Shown: piece by piece, positions 32,558 through 44,734 of the stretch
Layout of the letters: each line of letters starts with the position of its first letter
Numbering within the stretch: the first letter of the stretch is position 1
DNA from: Pleurotus djamor
Lineage: Eukaryota; Basidiomycota; Agaricomycetes; Agaricales; Pleurotaceae
Assembly: GCA_029747585.1 (NCBI GenBank)
Contig: JAPEVF010000097.1
Location: 1 to 64,000, forward strand
Length of the DNA stretch: 64,000 nt
Direction of reading: 5' to 3'
Notes under the pieces: model-generated
The model's input: only the letters and a program-made list of their open reading frames with translations
Databases searched by the model: none
What the model was told of the DNA's origin: nothing
Translations under genes and position numbers: made by a program

Positions 32558-34968
32558 ATGTCGCGAAAGGAATTCGACCCACAAAAACTGTAAGTGATAC
32601 ATTCACGATAGCACTGGATGTCGTTAACTGGAATCTTTCACGTCACTTATTTAAGTTTGACGAAACTAGGGTTGCGAGTAAAACCCATCGGAGGGGTAAG
32701 GAACTGGGGGCCATACCCCCTATCCTAGGGGGCCAGTAACTAACCAGTTCAGTACCATGTATAGGGGTTCTGTGCACGTGGGTGCCAAGACCTTCCATTT
32801 ATGGCAATAGCGGCGCAGAAACACCCGGTCCGGTGGCCGAGCGGCCGAATTCTCAACTGCGACAACATCAGCGACCACAACGACAAGGCAGCAAGCCCAA
32901 TCTATGTCATAGCAAGCACTTTGAAATTGAATGTGACAGCGTGTCAGCCCGAATTTGCTGGAGTTAATGTCGCAGTCATTGATCGTTCCAGCAGAGATGC
33001 AGGTCAGTTGCGGATTCGGCCACAGATCCTCGTAGCATCCACCAAGCTTTCGCAGAACCACATTTAATAGTTGAGTATTGAGTAAGAGACGTTCCACTGT
33101 CGTGTGGCAAAGACTCGACCAAGATTCAGTCCGCGGGAGGGTAAAACAGAATTGCAGAGACCCCTGAACTCTGATCACGTGATGGGTAACTTACCCTCCA
33201 TTTTGGAACCTCACCCAGACCTTCGGCGTCTAACCCCTATTTGCCGGTAACTAACCTGTGAAAAAGTGTGCCGGGGAAAAACCCCAGGTTATTCTCGCAA
33301 CACTAGACGAAACCCCTGATCCTAGATGATCTACCTTATTCATCTCTCTGGTGGACTCTCCCTATCGTCCTATGTCTGTCAATTTGGTCAATAATGGCCG
33401 TAATTTTCGCCGGCGAGCCACACAAGCGAGATAATACAGATATTTTCATATTCCTGGTGTAAGCCCCTGTCATCTATGGTCGCGAACTCACCGTGCTAAA
33501 ATACATTTGGATTTACCGTAGTATGACTATGGAAATTGCTGGCGTTGTTGCCTATAGGCGTATCAAGGCCACCGAACGACATACGTCCGCGTGCTGGCGA
33601 TGGCAATCCGTTTCCCCGAAGATTGCTACCTTTGCAAATGTCATCAAGCCCACCTCAGAATTCGAGGCCGACTACAATTCTCGAGTCCTTGAATGCGAAC
33701 TGCCCCCACTAGCTAAAGAGAGGTTCAGCATCCTTTTGGAAGAACTATCCGTCGCGCTTGGGCTCTATGAAACCCCAGACTCGTCAGCCCCTGACAGTGA
33801 CGGCGACGGCGAAAATGTCCCCCTTGTTCATGCACGTCCACTCTACACATTTATCATCTTATTCCCTAACATGATACCACTGTTGCAGGCCCCAGATCAA
33901 TTCATCAGCGAAGACTCGTTGGAGCCGCCCGCTCCGGATATCTTCAAGCGAATCCGTTCACTGCTGAAGGACCTACCCTCTAGGATCTCTTCGAAATTTG
34001 TTCAGGGAACCCCCGATGCTAAACGGTCCTGGCTAGCAGTTATCATTGACCTCGTGCGCTCCTCCTCTGACTTCTTCTCGCCCTGCCCCTGATATCATGG
34101 ACTATTGCGTAGGACAAAGAAGTTCGCGAAGCGAGGCGAAGTGGATTGATTAACAATAAAACAAGAGGTATGTGCTACATTCACCTTGCTTACTGTTCTC
34201 ACATTAACGTTTAAATTATATTCTATGTAGACTACCTCAAATCGGTGCTGGACGAAATCGTGGATTACTATCACAAAGTGTTAAAACTCAATCCATATGC
34301 GTAATTCAGACTACCTCTTGCCACTTCCTACTACAGCTGAACCCGGCTACAGACATTCTCTACCTCTCTGGTGTGCAACCATGGTATATTGCGCTGTTTT
34401 GGTTTGCCTCCCTCTCTTCTTCCTTGTTCTTTGTGCTAATAATGAGGTTGACAGCCTATCGAAATATTGGAAGCAGGAGCTTTCCAAACTATTCTTTGCT
34501 CAATATTTGTGGTACGCTATGTCTACGGTCTTGTTTTGCATTATCACTCACTCTTGCAACTGTTAACTTGACCGATCAGTCACTCAGCTATACGTACCAA
34601 CTTGTCACTGCTGACGTCTACGATTGTAAGCTTCTCTCTAGATGTATCAATATTGATCCACGTGTTCATCTTCTCTTACTTCCTCAGTTATGGTTAACAA
34701 ATGTTCGTCGCAGTTCATGCCCCCTCTCTCACAAGCTTATGGTTCCCCGTTCTCAGCCGTCAACCATCCGAGTAGTTTCTTCGACTACTACAGTCACGAC
34801 GCTTCTGGGATAGTGTTATCCAACATAGCACAGCGTGGCTTGGTGTCGGCCTTGAGAGAGCTCCCAGACATCTTGTCCGGCACTCCTGCCGGTCCTTCCC
34901 CCAGACCTCCTAGCCAACCCACCAATGGACAGCCAGCAAGGGAGGCCCGCGTATGGGGCCTGTGGTAG
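32558..34968 (+). CDS. Unrecognised membrane protein, KEFDP family, exon 2 disrupted
   Basis: Starts MSRKEFDPQKL (exon 1, 32558-32589). By comparison with the two paralogues at 58886-62796, exon 2 begins at 32656 and encodes a Trp-Trp-led hydrophobic helix (WWTLPIVLCLSIWSIMAVI). A 639-bp hAT-like element sits inside it after only 11 bases. Later exons run from 33522 (MTMEIAGVVAYRR, LLEELSVALGLYE), through APDQFISEDS and SWLAVIIDLV, to small exons near 34111, 34230 and 34354 (HSLPLWCATMVYCAV, a second hydrophobic stretch). It ends at 34968. Exon phases match the paralogues. Function unknown; probably an integral membrane protein. The element may inactivate the gene or be spliced out (see findings). 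Confidence 0.65.
32659..32666 (+). repeat. Left 8-bp target-site duplication
   Basis: GACGAAAC, identical to 33306-33313 on the other side of the element. Confidence 0.85.
32667..33305. mobile_element. Non-autonomous hAT-like element (MITE), 639 bp
   Basis: The left end reads TAGGGTTGCGAGTAAAACC, and the reverse complement of the right end reads TAGTGTTGCGAGAATAACC, so the terminal inverted repeats match at 16 of 19 positions. Further in, ATAGGGGTT recurs in inverted orientation (about 32760 and 33232). A perfect 8-bp duplication, GACGAAAC, flanks the element. An 8-bp target duplication plus a TAG-starting terminus is the signature of the hAT superfamily. There is no transposase ORF. The perfect duplication suggests a fairly young insertion. 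Confidence 0.85.
33306..33313 (+). repeat. Right 8-bp target-site duplication
   Basis: GACGAAAC, copy of 32659-32666. Confidence 0.85.
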
Positions 34969-35184
34969 TTTCTCGTGTAGTAGGCTCGTAGTATGCCGTA
35001 GTATGTAAGTATGTATGCATTTGTAGCACTCTTTTCCACTCCCCCCAATTTTTAATGACATCCGTTTCAAGTCCTTCTATAGTAGGTCATCACTGAATCA
35101 GACCTGCATTCCTGGGTCATGATTGCAACGTTGACCTCTCAATGCAGTATGGACATGTCCTTTGAGCATGCAACAACCCGATAA
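34969..35184. other. Intergenic before tRNA-Arg
   Basis: 216 bp with no visible gene. TGCAACAAC at 35169-35177 is the left arm of an inverted repeat around the tRNA. Confidence 0.4.
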
Positions 35185-35257
35185 GCCAACGTAGCACAAT
35201 GGTTAGTGTGCTGCTTTCCGGAGGCAGAGGCTGTGGGTTCGAGTCCCACCGTTGGTT
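35185..35257 (+). tRNA. tRNA-Arg (anticodon CCG), no intron
   Basis: Cloverleaf drawn by hand. The acceptor GCCAACG pairs with CGTTGGT, the D stem GCAC with GTGT, the anticodon stem CTGCT with GGCAG around loop TTCCGGA, and the T stem GTGGG with CCCAC around TTCGAGT. A-box (TAGCACAATGG) and B-box (GGTTCGAGTCC) are present. The loop gives anticodon CCG, which reads the Arg codon CGG. The gene lies between the membrane-protein gene and the 3' end of the LYS2-type gene. Confidence 0.9.
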
Positions 35258-35461
35258 GTTGCACGTTTCAATGAGGACACACGACACCCCTTGTGGATTC
35301 GCAGTGTCAAGAATTTTTCGAGCGGCTGCGCTGGAAAGTGTGATGGTGGAACCTTCAGAATCATTTCTCGAGTTGACCACATTCGACTGTATAGTGTTGT
35401 TTGAACGCTCAACTTTCCATACGATAAGCGTAAGTAGGCGCAATTACAGAAAATTCCACAT

Positions 35462-38400
35462 TTAATTTCCACTTCTACCAGCAGCTCTAACGCTGCCTGT
35501 CTTCTGCAACTCTGGGAGTGGCTTTTGCGGCTCAGCAAGGCTGGGAGCGGGCAAGAAATCTGCCGCAATCAGCCAAGCGAGGTATTTCCCCATCAATTCA
35601 TCCGACACGGTCATATTGAACGTAGAAGTATGGGCCTGGAGCAGGGCCGTAGTGTTCGTGTCGTCGAGCTCTGGGGCTTTGGTACTGGTAGGGAGATCAT
35701 CGAGGACGAAATGCAGCAGAGGGAAGAGTGCATTATCCTGAACCTCCATGACGTGTTGTTCAAGCTTTCTCCGCCACACGACATATTCACATTGCTCAGT
35801 TGGGAATCCATAGAGGTGTAGGGACGAAAGAATGTCATTGAATGTGGGCGTGGGTCGTGCTGTGATGTGGAGCACGGACTGGCGAGCATTGGGGAGGGGA
35901 GAGATAGCAGCAAGGGCGGTACAGAGAGCAACATGATCAACTGGGACCATGTTTACAGTGTTGTTGATGTCCGGGACAAGGCCAAGTTGTATGCAGCCTT
36001 TGACCATGCGCCAGATGAAATCATCAGTGTTAGTGACTAGAGAAACGTGATGTTGAGTTACATTGAAAGGCTGAAATGACGTCTCGACCTCTTACCTGCG
36101 CTCTTGGAATCACCAACTACATACCCTGGACGGACGATGTGACCGCTGAGACCTCTACGACCGGCCTCAAAGAGCAATCTCTCCGAAACCCATTTAGTCT
36201 GACCATACCCCGTCTTGAGTGTTAGTTTGGCTCCTTCAAGGTCATCACTCTCGGGAATCCCCTTGTACTTGGAGCGACCGACAAGGGAGTCAGACAACCG
36301 AACGTAATGATCTGTATCGAGAGCTGAAGTAGAGGATACGAAGACGACTTGCTTGGGTTTGGCGGTGGCAGCCAACTCGATGCACGCGAGAGTTGAGAGA
36401 ACATTGGCTGAGCGAAGTCTTTCATACGGATAAACCCAATGGACCTGGGGTCAAGCATCAGCAGATTGGTGACCAAGGAGAGATAGTGGTGTCTTACCAA
36501 TGCGCCATTATGCAGTACAACATCAGCTTCATTCGCAATTCTATTCCACACATCTTTCCCTAGCCCAAGGAATTCTTGACCCAAATCACCAGTGACAACC
36601 TCTAACTGACCACTCTCCACCCAAGCTTCGTCCCAAGCTTCTCTGTCGCTAGATCCTTCCTTGAGACGAGCGAGAGCCTTCTCAACAGTCGCTCCCCGAA
36701 CATGGCAAATGACTTTCTTGACACGTTCTGGCCTAGAAAAAAGTTCACGGAGAACGAATGCACCAAGGAACCCGGTGGCTCCCGTGAGGAAGATGGTCAA
36801 TGGGGCAGAAGAGAAGTTGCCAGGGAGGGGTGGGTACGAGGCTCGAAGCTGGCTTATCAACTTCGCACCATCCTCGCCATATTCTACGGAGGGAGGACTA
36901 GCCGCGACAGGTTGAGCACCTGGGACAGCGAGCAAGCCCGTAGCAGCGGGTGGTGTGGTGTCTTTGTATGCCAACCCAAGATCCGCGTTGCGCAATCCAT
37001 CAACAGCCTTCACAAGTCCGGCCACAGTAGGCTGGTCGAATATCAAGCCAAGTGGAGCGTTTACTACGAATGTCTTGCGGATTTCGAAGATCAATCTAGT
37101 TGCAAGGATGGAATGACCACCTAAATCGAAGAAGCTCTCGTCCAGCGGGATAGGCGACGGTGGATTTGGGAGGATGTTGGCCCAGATAGCACGCATCTTC
37201 TCCTCAGTCGGATTGGCCTGGCGAGTGGATGAGGAAGGAGCGACCGAGATGAGTTGAGCGGTGTCTGGGAAGGGAAGCGCGGGCTTGTCGATTTTGCCGT
37301 TCGGATTCAATGGCATCCTCCGCAATGGTACGAATACTGGAAATGACGTTCAGCACTATTCATAGAGAAAAGAACTGGGACGTACATGAGGGGACGCTGT
37401 AAGAAGGAAGCTTCTTCTTCAGGTGTTCGCGGATATCCTTGATCAAGCGCCTGTACTTTCTCATTCCCTTAGCCAGGTCCTTAGCCTTGTCGACTGAGTC
37501 TTCAGTTTCAGGTACATCACTGGCGAACTCGTCCAAACCAGGACCGTCCAACGGAACAAAGTAGCTAACAAGAATCTTCTCTTCATCCTTGTCACGTCGC
37601 ACCAGCGTGACGTTCTCGCGAATAAGGGGATGCAGACTAAGGTGTGTGTCGATTTCCCCAAGCTCGATTCGGAAGCCACGAATTTTGACTTGATCATCTG
37701 CTCGTCCTGTGCATTCAACAGTACCATTGGGGAGATACCGCCCAAGGTCACCAGAACGGTACATCCTGTCACGGATGCCTTTCCAATACCGCGCTTCAGG
37801 ACCCGGTAACCCTTGAGCAGGGTGGCGAATGGTATCCTTCCTCGCAGGTGTATCGGCAGCAGAGAACCAATTGTTAACGAATTTGGCAGCCGTTGAGTCA
37901 GCATCCAAGTAGCCTTCGGCAAGTCCACCAGATCGCACGTAGATCTCGCCGACTTCCCCAACGGCACAAGGTATGTTTTTGTCGTTTCTGTTCACAACCA
38001 AAAGCTGGACATCGATCATGCCCTCGCCGGCAGGCATGATGTCCTTTTGTAACTGGAGGAAGGTAGGGTCTACGCTGACCGGAGGGATGGCGAAGTACGA
38101 AACGGCGCGTTGAGTCTCCGTGGTTCCGTACATGTTGATGATACGGACGTTGGCAGCGAGAGACTGAAGGCGGAGGCAATCTCGCTTGGTAAGGACGTCG
38201 CCAACGAAGAAGGCATTCAGAAGGGAAGGGATCTGGCGAGTAGCTTGGGCGGAGAGGAGCTGACCCATAGCAGGCGTCAGATGGGTGATCGTGACTTGAC
38301 TATCGGCCATCCATTCGGCTAGTCGACCAGGAGTGCCAATATCATCAGCAGTGGGCACGTGCAACTCAGCACCAAAGAACAGCGGAGTGAACACTACATC

Positions 38401-40037
38401 ACATTGCTCAGCGTGTTAAGAAAACGCATCCAAGCGCAAGCATGCTTACTGTCGCGCTGAATGGGGTCGTGTGCGATCCCACTGAGCATCGTGAACTTGG
38501 ATGTGGAATCGAGCCCGAACCGTTCTCTCATCCAAGGGAAGAAATGGGTCAGACTGAAATGACGTCCCTTGACACCTTTGGGTATGCCAGTGCTTCCACT
38601 AGTGAAAGATAGTGTGCCGATGCTGTCAGGTCCGAGGACGACGTTGGGATCAGTGTCACCGAGGTGGGCTTGAGCTTTAAGGACGTCCGTGCCATCTAAG
38701 TCACCGCCAGAAATGGTTCCATCTGGGAAAACTTCCAAAGCAGGTACTTGGACGCGTATCTCGAGTTCTGTAGATATGAACTCTCGAACGGTGGGGTTGA
38801 GTGTACCAGCTCCTTTGAGGATGACCAGGCCGCGTGGTTTCGCAACACCGAGGTAAATGGTTTGCCGAGACGATGGGTATGCAGGATCTATCAAAGATAT
38901 ATCAAATTGATTCATGCTACTTTCAAAAGCTAGATATTCACCTATGACCGAGAATGTAGCACCTGCTTTGAGAATAGCCATGACGGCGACGACCAGGTCT
39001 ACGCTTCTGTGTGCATAAACCATGACCACTTCCTCTCGCTGAATACCACCCTTGAGTAGGTAATGTGCGAGGACATTAGAAGCACGGCGTATCGCTCCGT
39101 ATGAGAATGACAGTCGCTCTTGAGGTTCATTTAGTGATGGCGCTGGTAGGCACTGTATGACACATGGGCGATCAGGATATTCGCGAGCATTTCGAGAGAA
39201 TACGTCCGTTATTGCCCCCTTCCAACCACACCAGTCTAGATCGCCTGTTGGCACCGGTAATTTAGCTCGTTGTGACGGCGTGAGTAGAGGAACGGAGCCA
39301 ACTGGTGCTAGCGGATTGGTAGCGACCTTACGCAGAAAGACAGACAGCTGCTCCAATATCAAGGAAATCCGCGACGCCGTGAAAAGCAAGGAGTTGTACA
39401 GCAGCCGCAGTGAAATTTCCGGGGCTAATGAACCACGCGTAGATGAATGTGATCGAGTGATGAAAACCGTAAGATCAGAGGTAAGGCTGGTTGAATGGAT
39501 AAAGTCGGCGGTCGGCTGGTCCGTTTCATCGAAGAACCTGACACGGAATATTGGATCATCGTTGGCAGACTCTTCAGACTTGCCCTTCAATGCACGAACC
39601 AGGTCTTCAAATGGCACAGAATCCGCCTCTGCTTCTGCTTCCACCTGCTGAACTCTTCTAACCACAGCCCAAAAAGGATCGGTAGGATCGACTGAGAGTC
39701 GCAAGACCAGTGGATCCTTTGCAGACGCTGACGATGAGCCAATGACTATATCTGTGTCGCCGGTGTATCGATGGAGGAGAACAGTGAAGGCAGCAAGGAG
39801 CAGATGGAACGCAGATGGTCGCTTTCCCTTGGCCAGGGTGTCGTCCTCATCGTCCGATTCGCCTTCCTCCGTGTATAATGCCAACTTCAGCAGGCCCAGG
39901 GCCGTTGGTTCGGACAATTCAGCATGATGNGCAGCTTCTACGAGTCTTGCACCCAAGGTTCTAGGATAATCGGTGGGTAACGAGATGGATGGGAGGTTTT
40001 GGAGTCTAGAAACGACTCTGGAGATTTTNTCGTCCAT
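35462..40037 (-). CDS. LYS2: L-2-aminoadipate reductase (LYS2 type)
   Basis: A large multidomain enzyme that activates alpha-aminoadipate with ATP, loads it on a phosphopantetheine arm and reduces it with NADPH to the semialdehyde in fungal lysine synthesis. Start [17 protein letters not shown] at 40037. Domain order: a condensation-like N-terminus; then adenylation ([52 protein letters not shown], then [16 protein letters not shown]); carrier domain ([17 protein letters not shown], Ser is the arm site); thioester reductase ([27 protein letters not shown], active YGQTK). Introns near 38886-38942, 38396-38448, 37330-37385, 36440-36497 and 36030-36092 leave the frame intact. Ns at 39930 and 40029 each hide one base. 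It requires a phosphopantetheinyl transferase (Lys5-like) elsewhere. Confidence 0.92.
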
Positions 40038-40534
40038 CGCGATGAGGACGAAGTGGCTNCTGGCAGGATTTATGACTCGGTTCCATGATGGACTTCAAAT
40101 TTAAGAAAGGTTCGGCCGAAGGCATATATCAATCTGTATCTGTTGACNGTGGGAATTAANTTTCTCACAATCAGATATCTTTCCGTACCGAAGTTTTTCC
40201 ANCCTGACNNACACTGTCAACTCCTCGAGTCGGNGAATTTATTCCATGGGTGCCATGCAAACCAAGAGCCCTAGTTGACCATGCTCAAGGTTGGGAGCGG
40301 GATACAGACGCAATTCTTGAATTCATCGTCAATTGGCAAGTTAGATTTCTCAGGTGGTGAAGGTACCAATGCGACGTACTGGACGTNCGGAGCCTCATGA
40401 NTNCANGNTNCANNCGNTCANNGTTCAANCNNGTTCAANCGTNCAACGNNNNTCAACGGTCCAGCGTTCATAAATTGACTGTGAGAAAAGTGCTTCTCAC
40501 GGTCAGGACTCTCCTCATGACCATGANATTGACC
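40038..40534. other. Intergenic, 497 bp, N-rich
   Basis: Upstream of both LYS2 (minus) and an F-box gene (plus). Many isolated Ns lie between 40149 and 40454. Confidence 0.4.
40399..40470. repeat. GTTCAAC heptad array, N-masked
   Basis: The readable bases (GTTCAA, GTTCAA, GTNCAACG, TCAACGGTCC, GCGTTCA) fit an array of GTTCAAC, the complement of GTTGAAC. The Ns probably mark reads that could not be resolved in a repeat. Confidence 0.5.
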
Positions 40535-41721
40535 ATGAATTTTCCTCNAGAGTTGCTCGTCACCATTGCAGAAATNCTNCCNTCGCGCGATGTCAAAAGC
40601 CTCAGGTTATCATGTAGGCTGTACAGAGACTTGCTAAAGCCTATTCTGTTCCGTCGCGTCCGCATCAGTGACCACCACGCGTTCTCACCACAGGACTTGG
40701 TAAACGCATCTAAACTCGCCAGAAAAACAACGTATGTCAACGATTCTAGTCCACGGAATGCCTCTTTACTGAGATTTTGGAAAGGCATCTTTCTCTGACA
40801 CAGAAAACTCGATTTGGTGGAGACCCCAACCCGGTTTATCAACAAATCGCGTCTTGTTTCCCNTNTTTGACATCTCTAAACATCCAGATACTCGGAGTCG
40901 ATCGCATATTGGAAGACCTCCGGCAGCTCTGCCTTGACATCCAGAATCTTGCTCTCGACACAGTGAAAATGAGGCTCCAGTCGGCGGCGATCANCGNACT
41001 TTTTCTCCCTGGACTCGATGACGACGACCCCATAATATCCCTTCCGGCACTGGAGACTTTTGAAGTGNCCTGGATGGTGGGCTCGACTGCATGGGACGCC
41101 ATGTTCTACATCCAGTCCTTGATTGCCAAGTCTACACTCAACCTTTCGTCATTGTCCATNTGTGTAGATTGTAATTTGGATGAGTTCGCAGACAGGGATA
41201 TCCTGAGGGAGGAGCCCCTTGCCATCTCTGGGTTCCTCATGTCCCACGTAGAGGCGATTAAAAACTTAGCCCACCTCACGATAGAAGGTTCATGGGCGTA
41301 CATCTACATCGACGATATGGTTAGTTATTTTATCCACTACTCATAAGACTACACTCACAGCTTCTAGGCATCAGTAGTTGACAGCCTTTGCAAATTATCT
41401 AAACTTCGCACCGTCACTTTGGTCACAGAGTTTGGTGATCGAGAGGATTATACGTTTATATCCGACCTATTCGGCTACACTCACAAGCTCTCTGAATCAT
41501 GCAAGCACCTCCAAGTTTGCTTCTGGCAGCACTACACAGACCCCTGGGAATCCAGGTCCGATCCTTTGTGGTGCGAGATGCACGTCCATCGAGAATCCAC
41601 AGGCGCGACCGTTCACATCGTTCATAATTCCGAATGGATGCCTGTTGACCTCCTTATGAGTATGGGATCGGAAATGGTTTTGACCTCTGATGCATACGGC
41701 TGCATACCCTATGAGAAGTGA
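40535..41721 (+). CDS. F-box protein, three exons (type B), divergent
   Basis: Start at ATG 40535 (MNFP-ELLVTIAE), then SRDVKSLRLSCRLYRDLLKPILFRRVRIS. Exon 1 ends at KTT before GTATGTCAAC. Exon 2 begins about 40792 (HLSLTQKTRFGGDPN) where the sister genes have HLTLRH. It includes LTSLNIQILG and LAHLTIEGSW. Exon 3 (from about 41369) has LSKLRTVTLVTEF and CKHLQVCFWQHY. About ten Ns blank single residues without breaking frame. It is the most diverged of the intact type B members. Predicted SCF adaptor. Confidence 0.7.
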
Positions 41722-42080
41722 GTNCATTCTGAATATACACAAGCCCACCTCTGAATNGTATCCATTGCGTAGTCCTAAAGAACGACAGGAGGACTGGCCC
41801 TGATTAGACCTCCCCTCATTTCTCCGTTGGCAATGATACACATTTTCCTGCCCTAGTCAACTGAAGCCTCAAACGTCCCCTCGACGGCTACGTCACCCGT
41901 GANTCNTNNTCNACCGCGTGTCAGTCCTATCAATCTATGTTGTCAACGTCTGGTGCTACCCACCCAGCGTGTCTTTGGTGTGGTCAACCATGACAGTGCC
42001 GCCTTGCAGGCACGTGTACACCGGCCCCATTCCAGAAATCTTTCTCCTTACCATCATCATAAACCAGTCTGTTAAGGAGN
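41722..42080. other. Intergenic, 359 bp
   Basis: Upstream region of the HET gene. Ns at 41903-41911 and several single Ns. No gene seen. Confidence 0.35.
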
Positions 42081-44573
42081 ATGAGTATCGCATCAGACCA
42101 GGAACATACCCGAGGGTGTTCCCCCGGTATTTGGNCATTTTCCCGCTTTTTCAAGAAGATCGCACCTCCGCCTCGTGTCGGTGCATCTGATGGTCATCCC
42201 GAAAAAGCAGCGGGTTCGTCTACCTCAAAACCTTTTGATTCTCTTCTCACCTTCTATCAGCTGCCCCCATCCAACTCTGTTCTCGCTGCCGAGTCCTCAG
42301 CCTTGACGATCTCGCTCACGGCGGTANCGTTCTCCCCCAAGGCATGGTCTCGTTCCCCAANGCTGAGAAGAGTAACTACCGCGGAAAGCACATCTATCTG
42401 CCATACCATCTTGTTGATAAGTTCCCCGAACTGGAGATCCTTGGTGCATCGGCCGCTGAAGGCTGTGTGTTCTGCGCCTTTCTGAGGAAGGAACTTCAGA
42501 TTCATCTCAAACCAGAGGCGCAGCAAACCGTAAAAATCGCACGCCTGTCATACCGNCTTGGCGAACGCAATCAGTTCGCTTCATACAGTCACGATGATGG
42601 CAAACCACACGCACTAGACGCTCTGTTCGTATACGGCCGGATTATCAAGTCGTTCAGCCTTCGTCTTGACATTCAGGCCGAGGCTGAAGGTGAGAGTGAA
42701 CTTAATTAAGCTGAATAGATCATTCAACTCCATTCATACAGATCCGTGTGCGAAATGGCTATCTATTGAACGACGCCCTTTACATGCGGGACATCCGGGA
42801 GGGCTTTCTGAGCGTCGCGTACAGCGGTTGCGGTCAATGGTTGAAACTGCACATGTGAATATGTCTACAAGGCATGTCACTGAACAGTTTACACCCACCC
42901 GATTACTCGATGTTTCAGGCAAACGCATACGTCTCATCATCACGCGCCGAGGTGCTCCTCTACGCTACGCCGCCCTTAGCTATTGTTGGGGTCCTCCTGA
43001 AGTTGTCGCCGCGCAAGTAAAAACGGAGAAGTCAACTTTGAAGAAACGAAAAGCGGGGATCGACTTGGAGAGCCTTCCGGCGACGGTCCGAGATGCTGTG
43101 ATCGTGTGCAGAGCACTCAATATCCCGTACCTATGGGTTGACGCGCTCTGTATCATCCAAGGAGATCGAGACGACTGGGAGCGCGAGTCTTTGCAAATGG
43201 CTCGTGTATATGAATGGGCATATCTCACTATCTGTGCCGTTCAGGGGAACTCGTGCGTCACAGGAATGCTCAACGATCATTCCCTCCCCCACAAAGTCAA
43301 CATACCCTTCGCTTCAACGCTCAATCCNGCAGTCAAAGGTACATTTAGTATCTTCTCCTCGCCGTATTCTGGGCATACCAAGTTTTCTGGCGGTCGAGGT
43401 AGCTCTTCCAATGCTTTCAACCCAGACCACTCCGTCGATGTTATCCAGTCAGCATGGTACACTCGTGCTTGGACCTTTCAAGAGATGTCNATGGGCATGG
43501 TTCAATTGTTCTTCGGTCGGCGCATGGCGCATGTCCACCAGCTGGACAAAAATGCCGTCGAGAACGAGGATGGATCTTCTTGCCACCTTGACCTCCTAAG
43601 CGACGCAACGCCATATTCATTTCGCACCAACTCGGACGGGGTGTCACCACATACAGGCGATCATCAAATATGGTATTCTGCTGTTCAGCACTACTCCTCA
43701 CGAAAGCTGAGCTACGAATCAGACAAGTTCCCTGCAATGTCTTCGTTAGCGAGCTTAGTGGCTGCTCGACTCAAGTCTGACTTCGTCGCGGGTCTATGGA
43801 AGTCTGAACTTCATTATGGACTTCTTTGGTTTCGTGCTTGGCCAAATGAGGAGATTGAGGGTAGCGAAGCCGCCAGCAGTGACGACGACNATGATGACGA
43901 TGATGATGAGTCCTCTTCATCCTCTTGGGAACACTCCGGTGACGAAAGCAACGACGAAGGGAGCCAAAGTGCCTCCGTTGAACAAGGTGGCTCTCCGACA
44001 CTCCCATGGGAGCCTGGCTTTGGTGATCTCACCACTCAGAAAGTNGCGCCGTCATGGAGCTGGGCTAGCAGGACCTTCCCCGTCCGATGGTATGATTACT
44101 ATTGGCCAGATAGCTATCATTCGGAGATAAAACTTGCGCATGTGTCTGTTGAGGTTGATGGTCTCAATCCTTTCGGGACCATCAAGGATGGAGGCAGCCT
44201 CACCATCGAAGCCAAGGTTTTTCAACCCTCCAAAGACACGTCTTCGCTGGTTCAATCTAAGAAAAACTTCTTTCGTCGCTGGCTTGAGACGCCTGATGTC
44301 TACGATCTTCGGCATGATGGACACTACATCGCCTCCTTAGTCTGGGACGCGCAGATTGACGTTGGCCTTGTTGATATTACTCGACTCTCATTGCTCCTTA
44401 CTTGCCGTCAAGGACATGGAGATCATGGGGACGATATGTTAGGCCTTCTCGTTGTTTCCACGGACATCGCATCTTCCTATAGAAGGGTAGGAATATTTGG
44501 TTCCGCCAATGATGGGCACCGTAGCGAGAAGTTTTGGAAGGGCATTGTCTCCTCTCAAGCTGTGTTGGTATAG
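42081..44573 (+). CDS. HET-domain protein (heterokaryon-incompatibility type)
   Basis: Exons 42081-42213, 42261-42689 and 42742-44573 sum to 2394 nt, or 797 residues, and hold one frame. An LCSRC...SLDDLAHGG stretch and CVFCAFL precede the HET core. Core motifs in order: LRYAALSYCWG; a LPATVRDAVIVCRALNIPYLW run followed by VDALCIIQ; DWERESLQMARVYEWA; later WYTRAWTFQEM. These are the three blocks of the HET family, whose members in ascomycetes trigger cell death on non-self fusion; in basidiomycetes their role is less clear. An acidic Ser/Asp/Glu-rich insert lies at about 43885-43990. The first exon and start are the least certain part. Five single Ns blank residues. Confidence 0.8.
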
Positions 44574-44666
44574 CCTCCTGTGCTGAATGAATGTATCTGT
44601 AGATGAGCTTTCTACATACGCTTGCAATTACCATCAACAGGAGATCCCCTGTCCAACTGAACGCGG

Positions 44667-44674
44667 TCACATGG
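44667..44674 (+). promoter_or_regulatory. TCACATGG, one-base variant of the F-box motif
   Basis: Ends 60 nt before ATG 44735. Differs from TCACATGA in the last base. Confidence 0.4.
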
Positions 44675-44698
44675 GGCAACTTGAAGTTCATTGTCAAA

Positions 44699-44725
44699 GG
44701 TTCAACGTTCAAAGGTTCAACGTTC
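44699..44725. repeat. GTTCAAC heptad repeat before F-box gene
   Basis: GGTTCAACGTTCAAAGGTTC and further TTCAACGTTC, directly upstream of ATG 44735. Confidence 0.6.
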
Positions 44726-44734
44726 ACCGCGCAA

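Noticed and set aside
33000..33060. Possible remnant transposase in the hAT-like element
   Set aside because: Short ORFs with no hAT motif; the element is too short.
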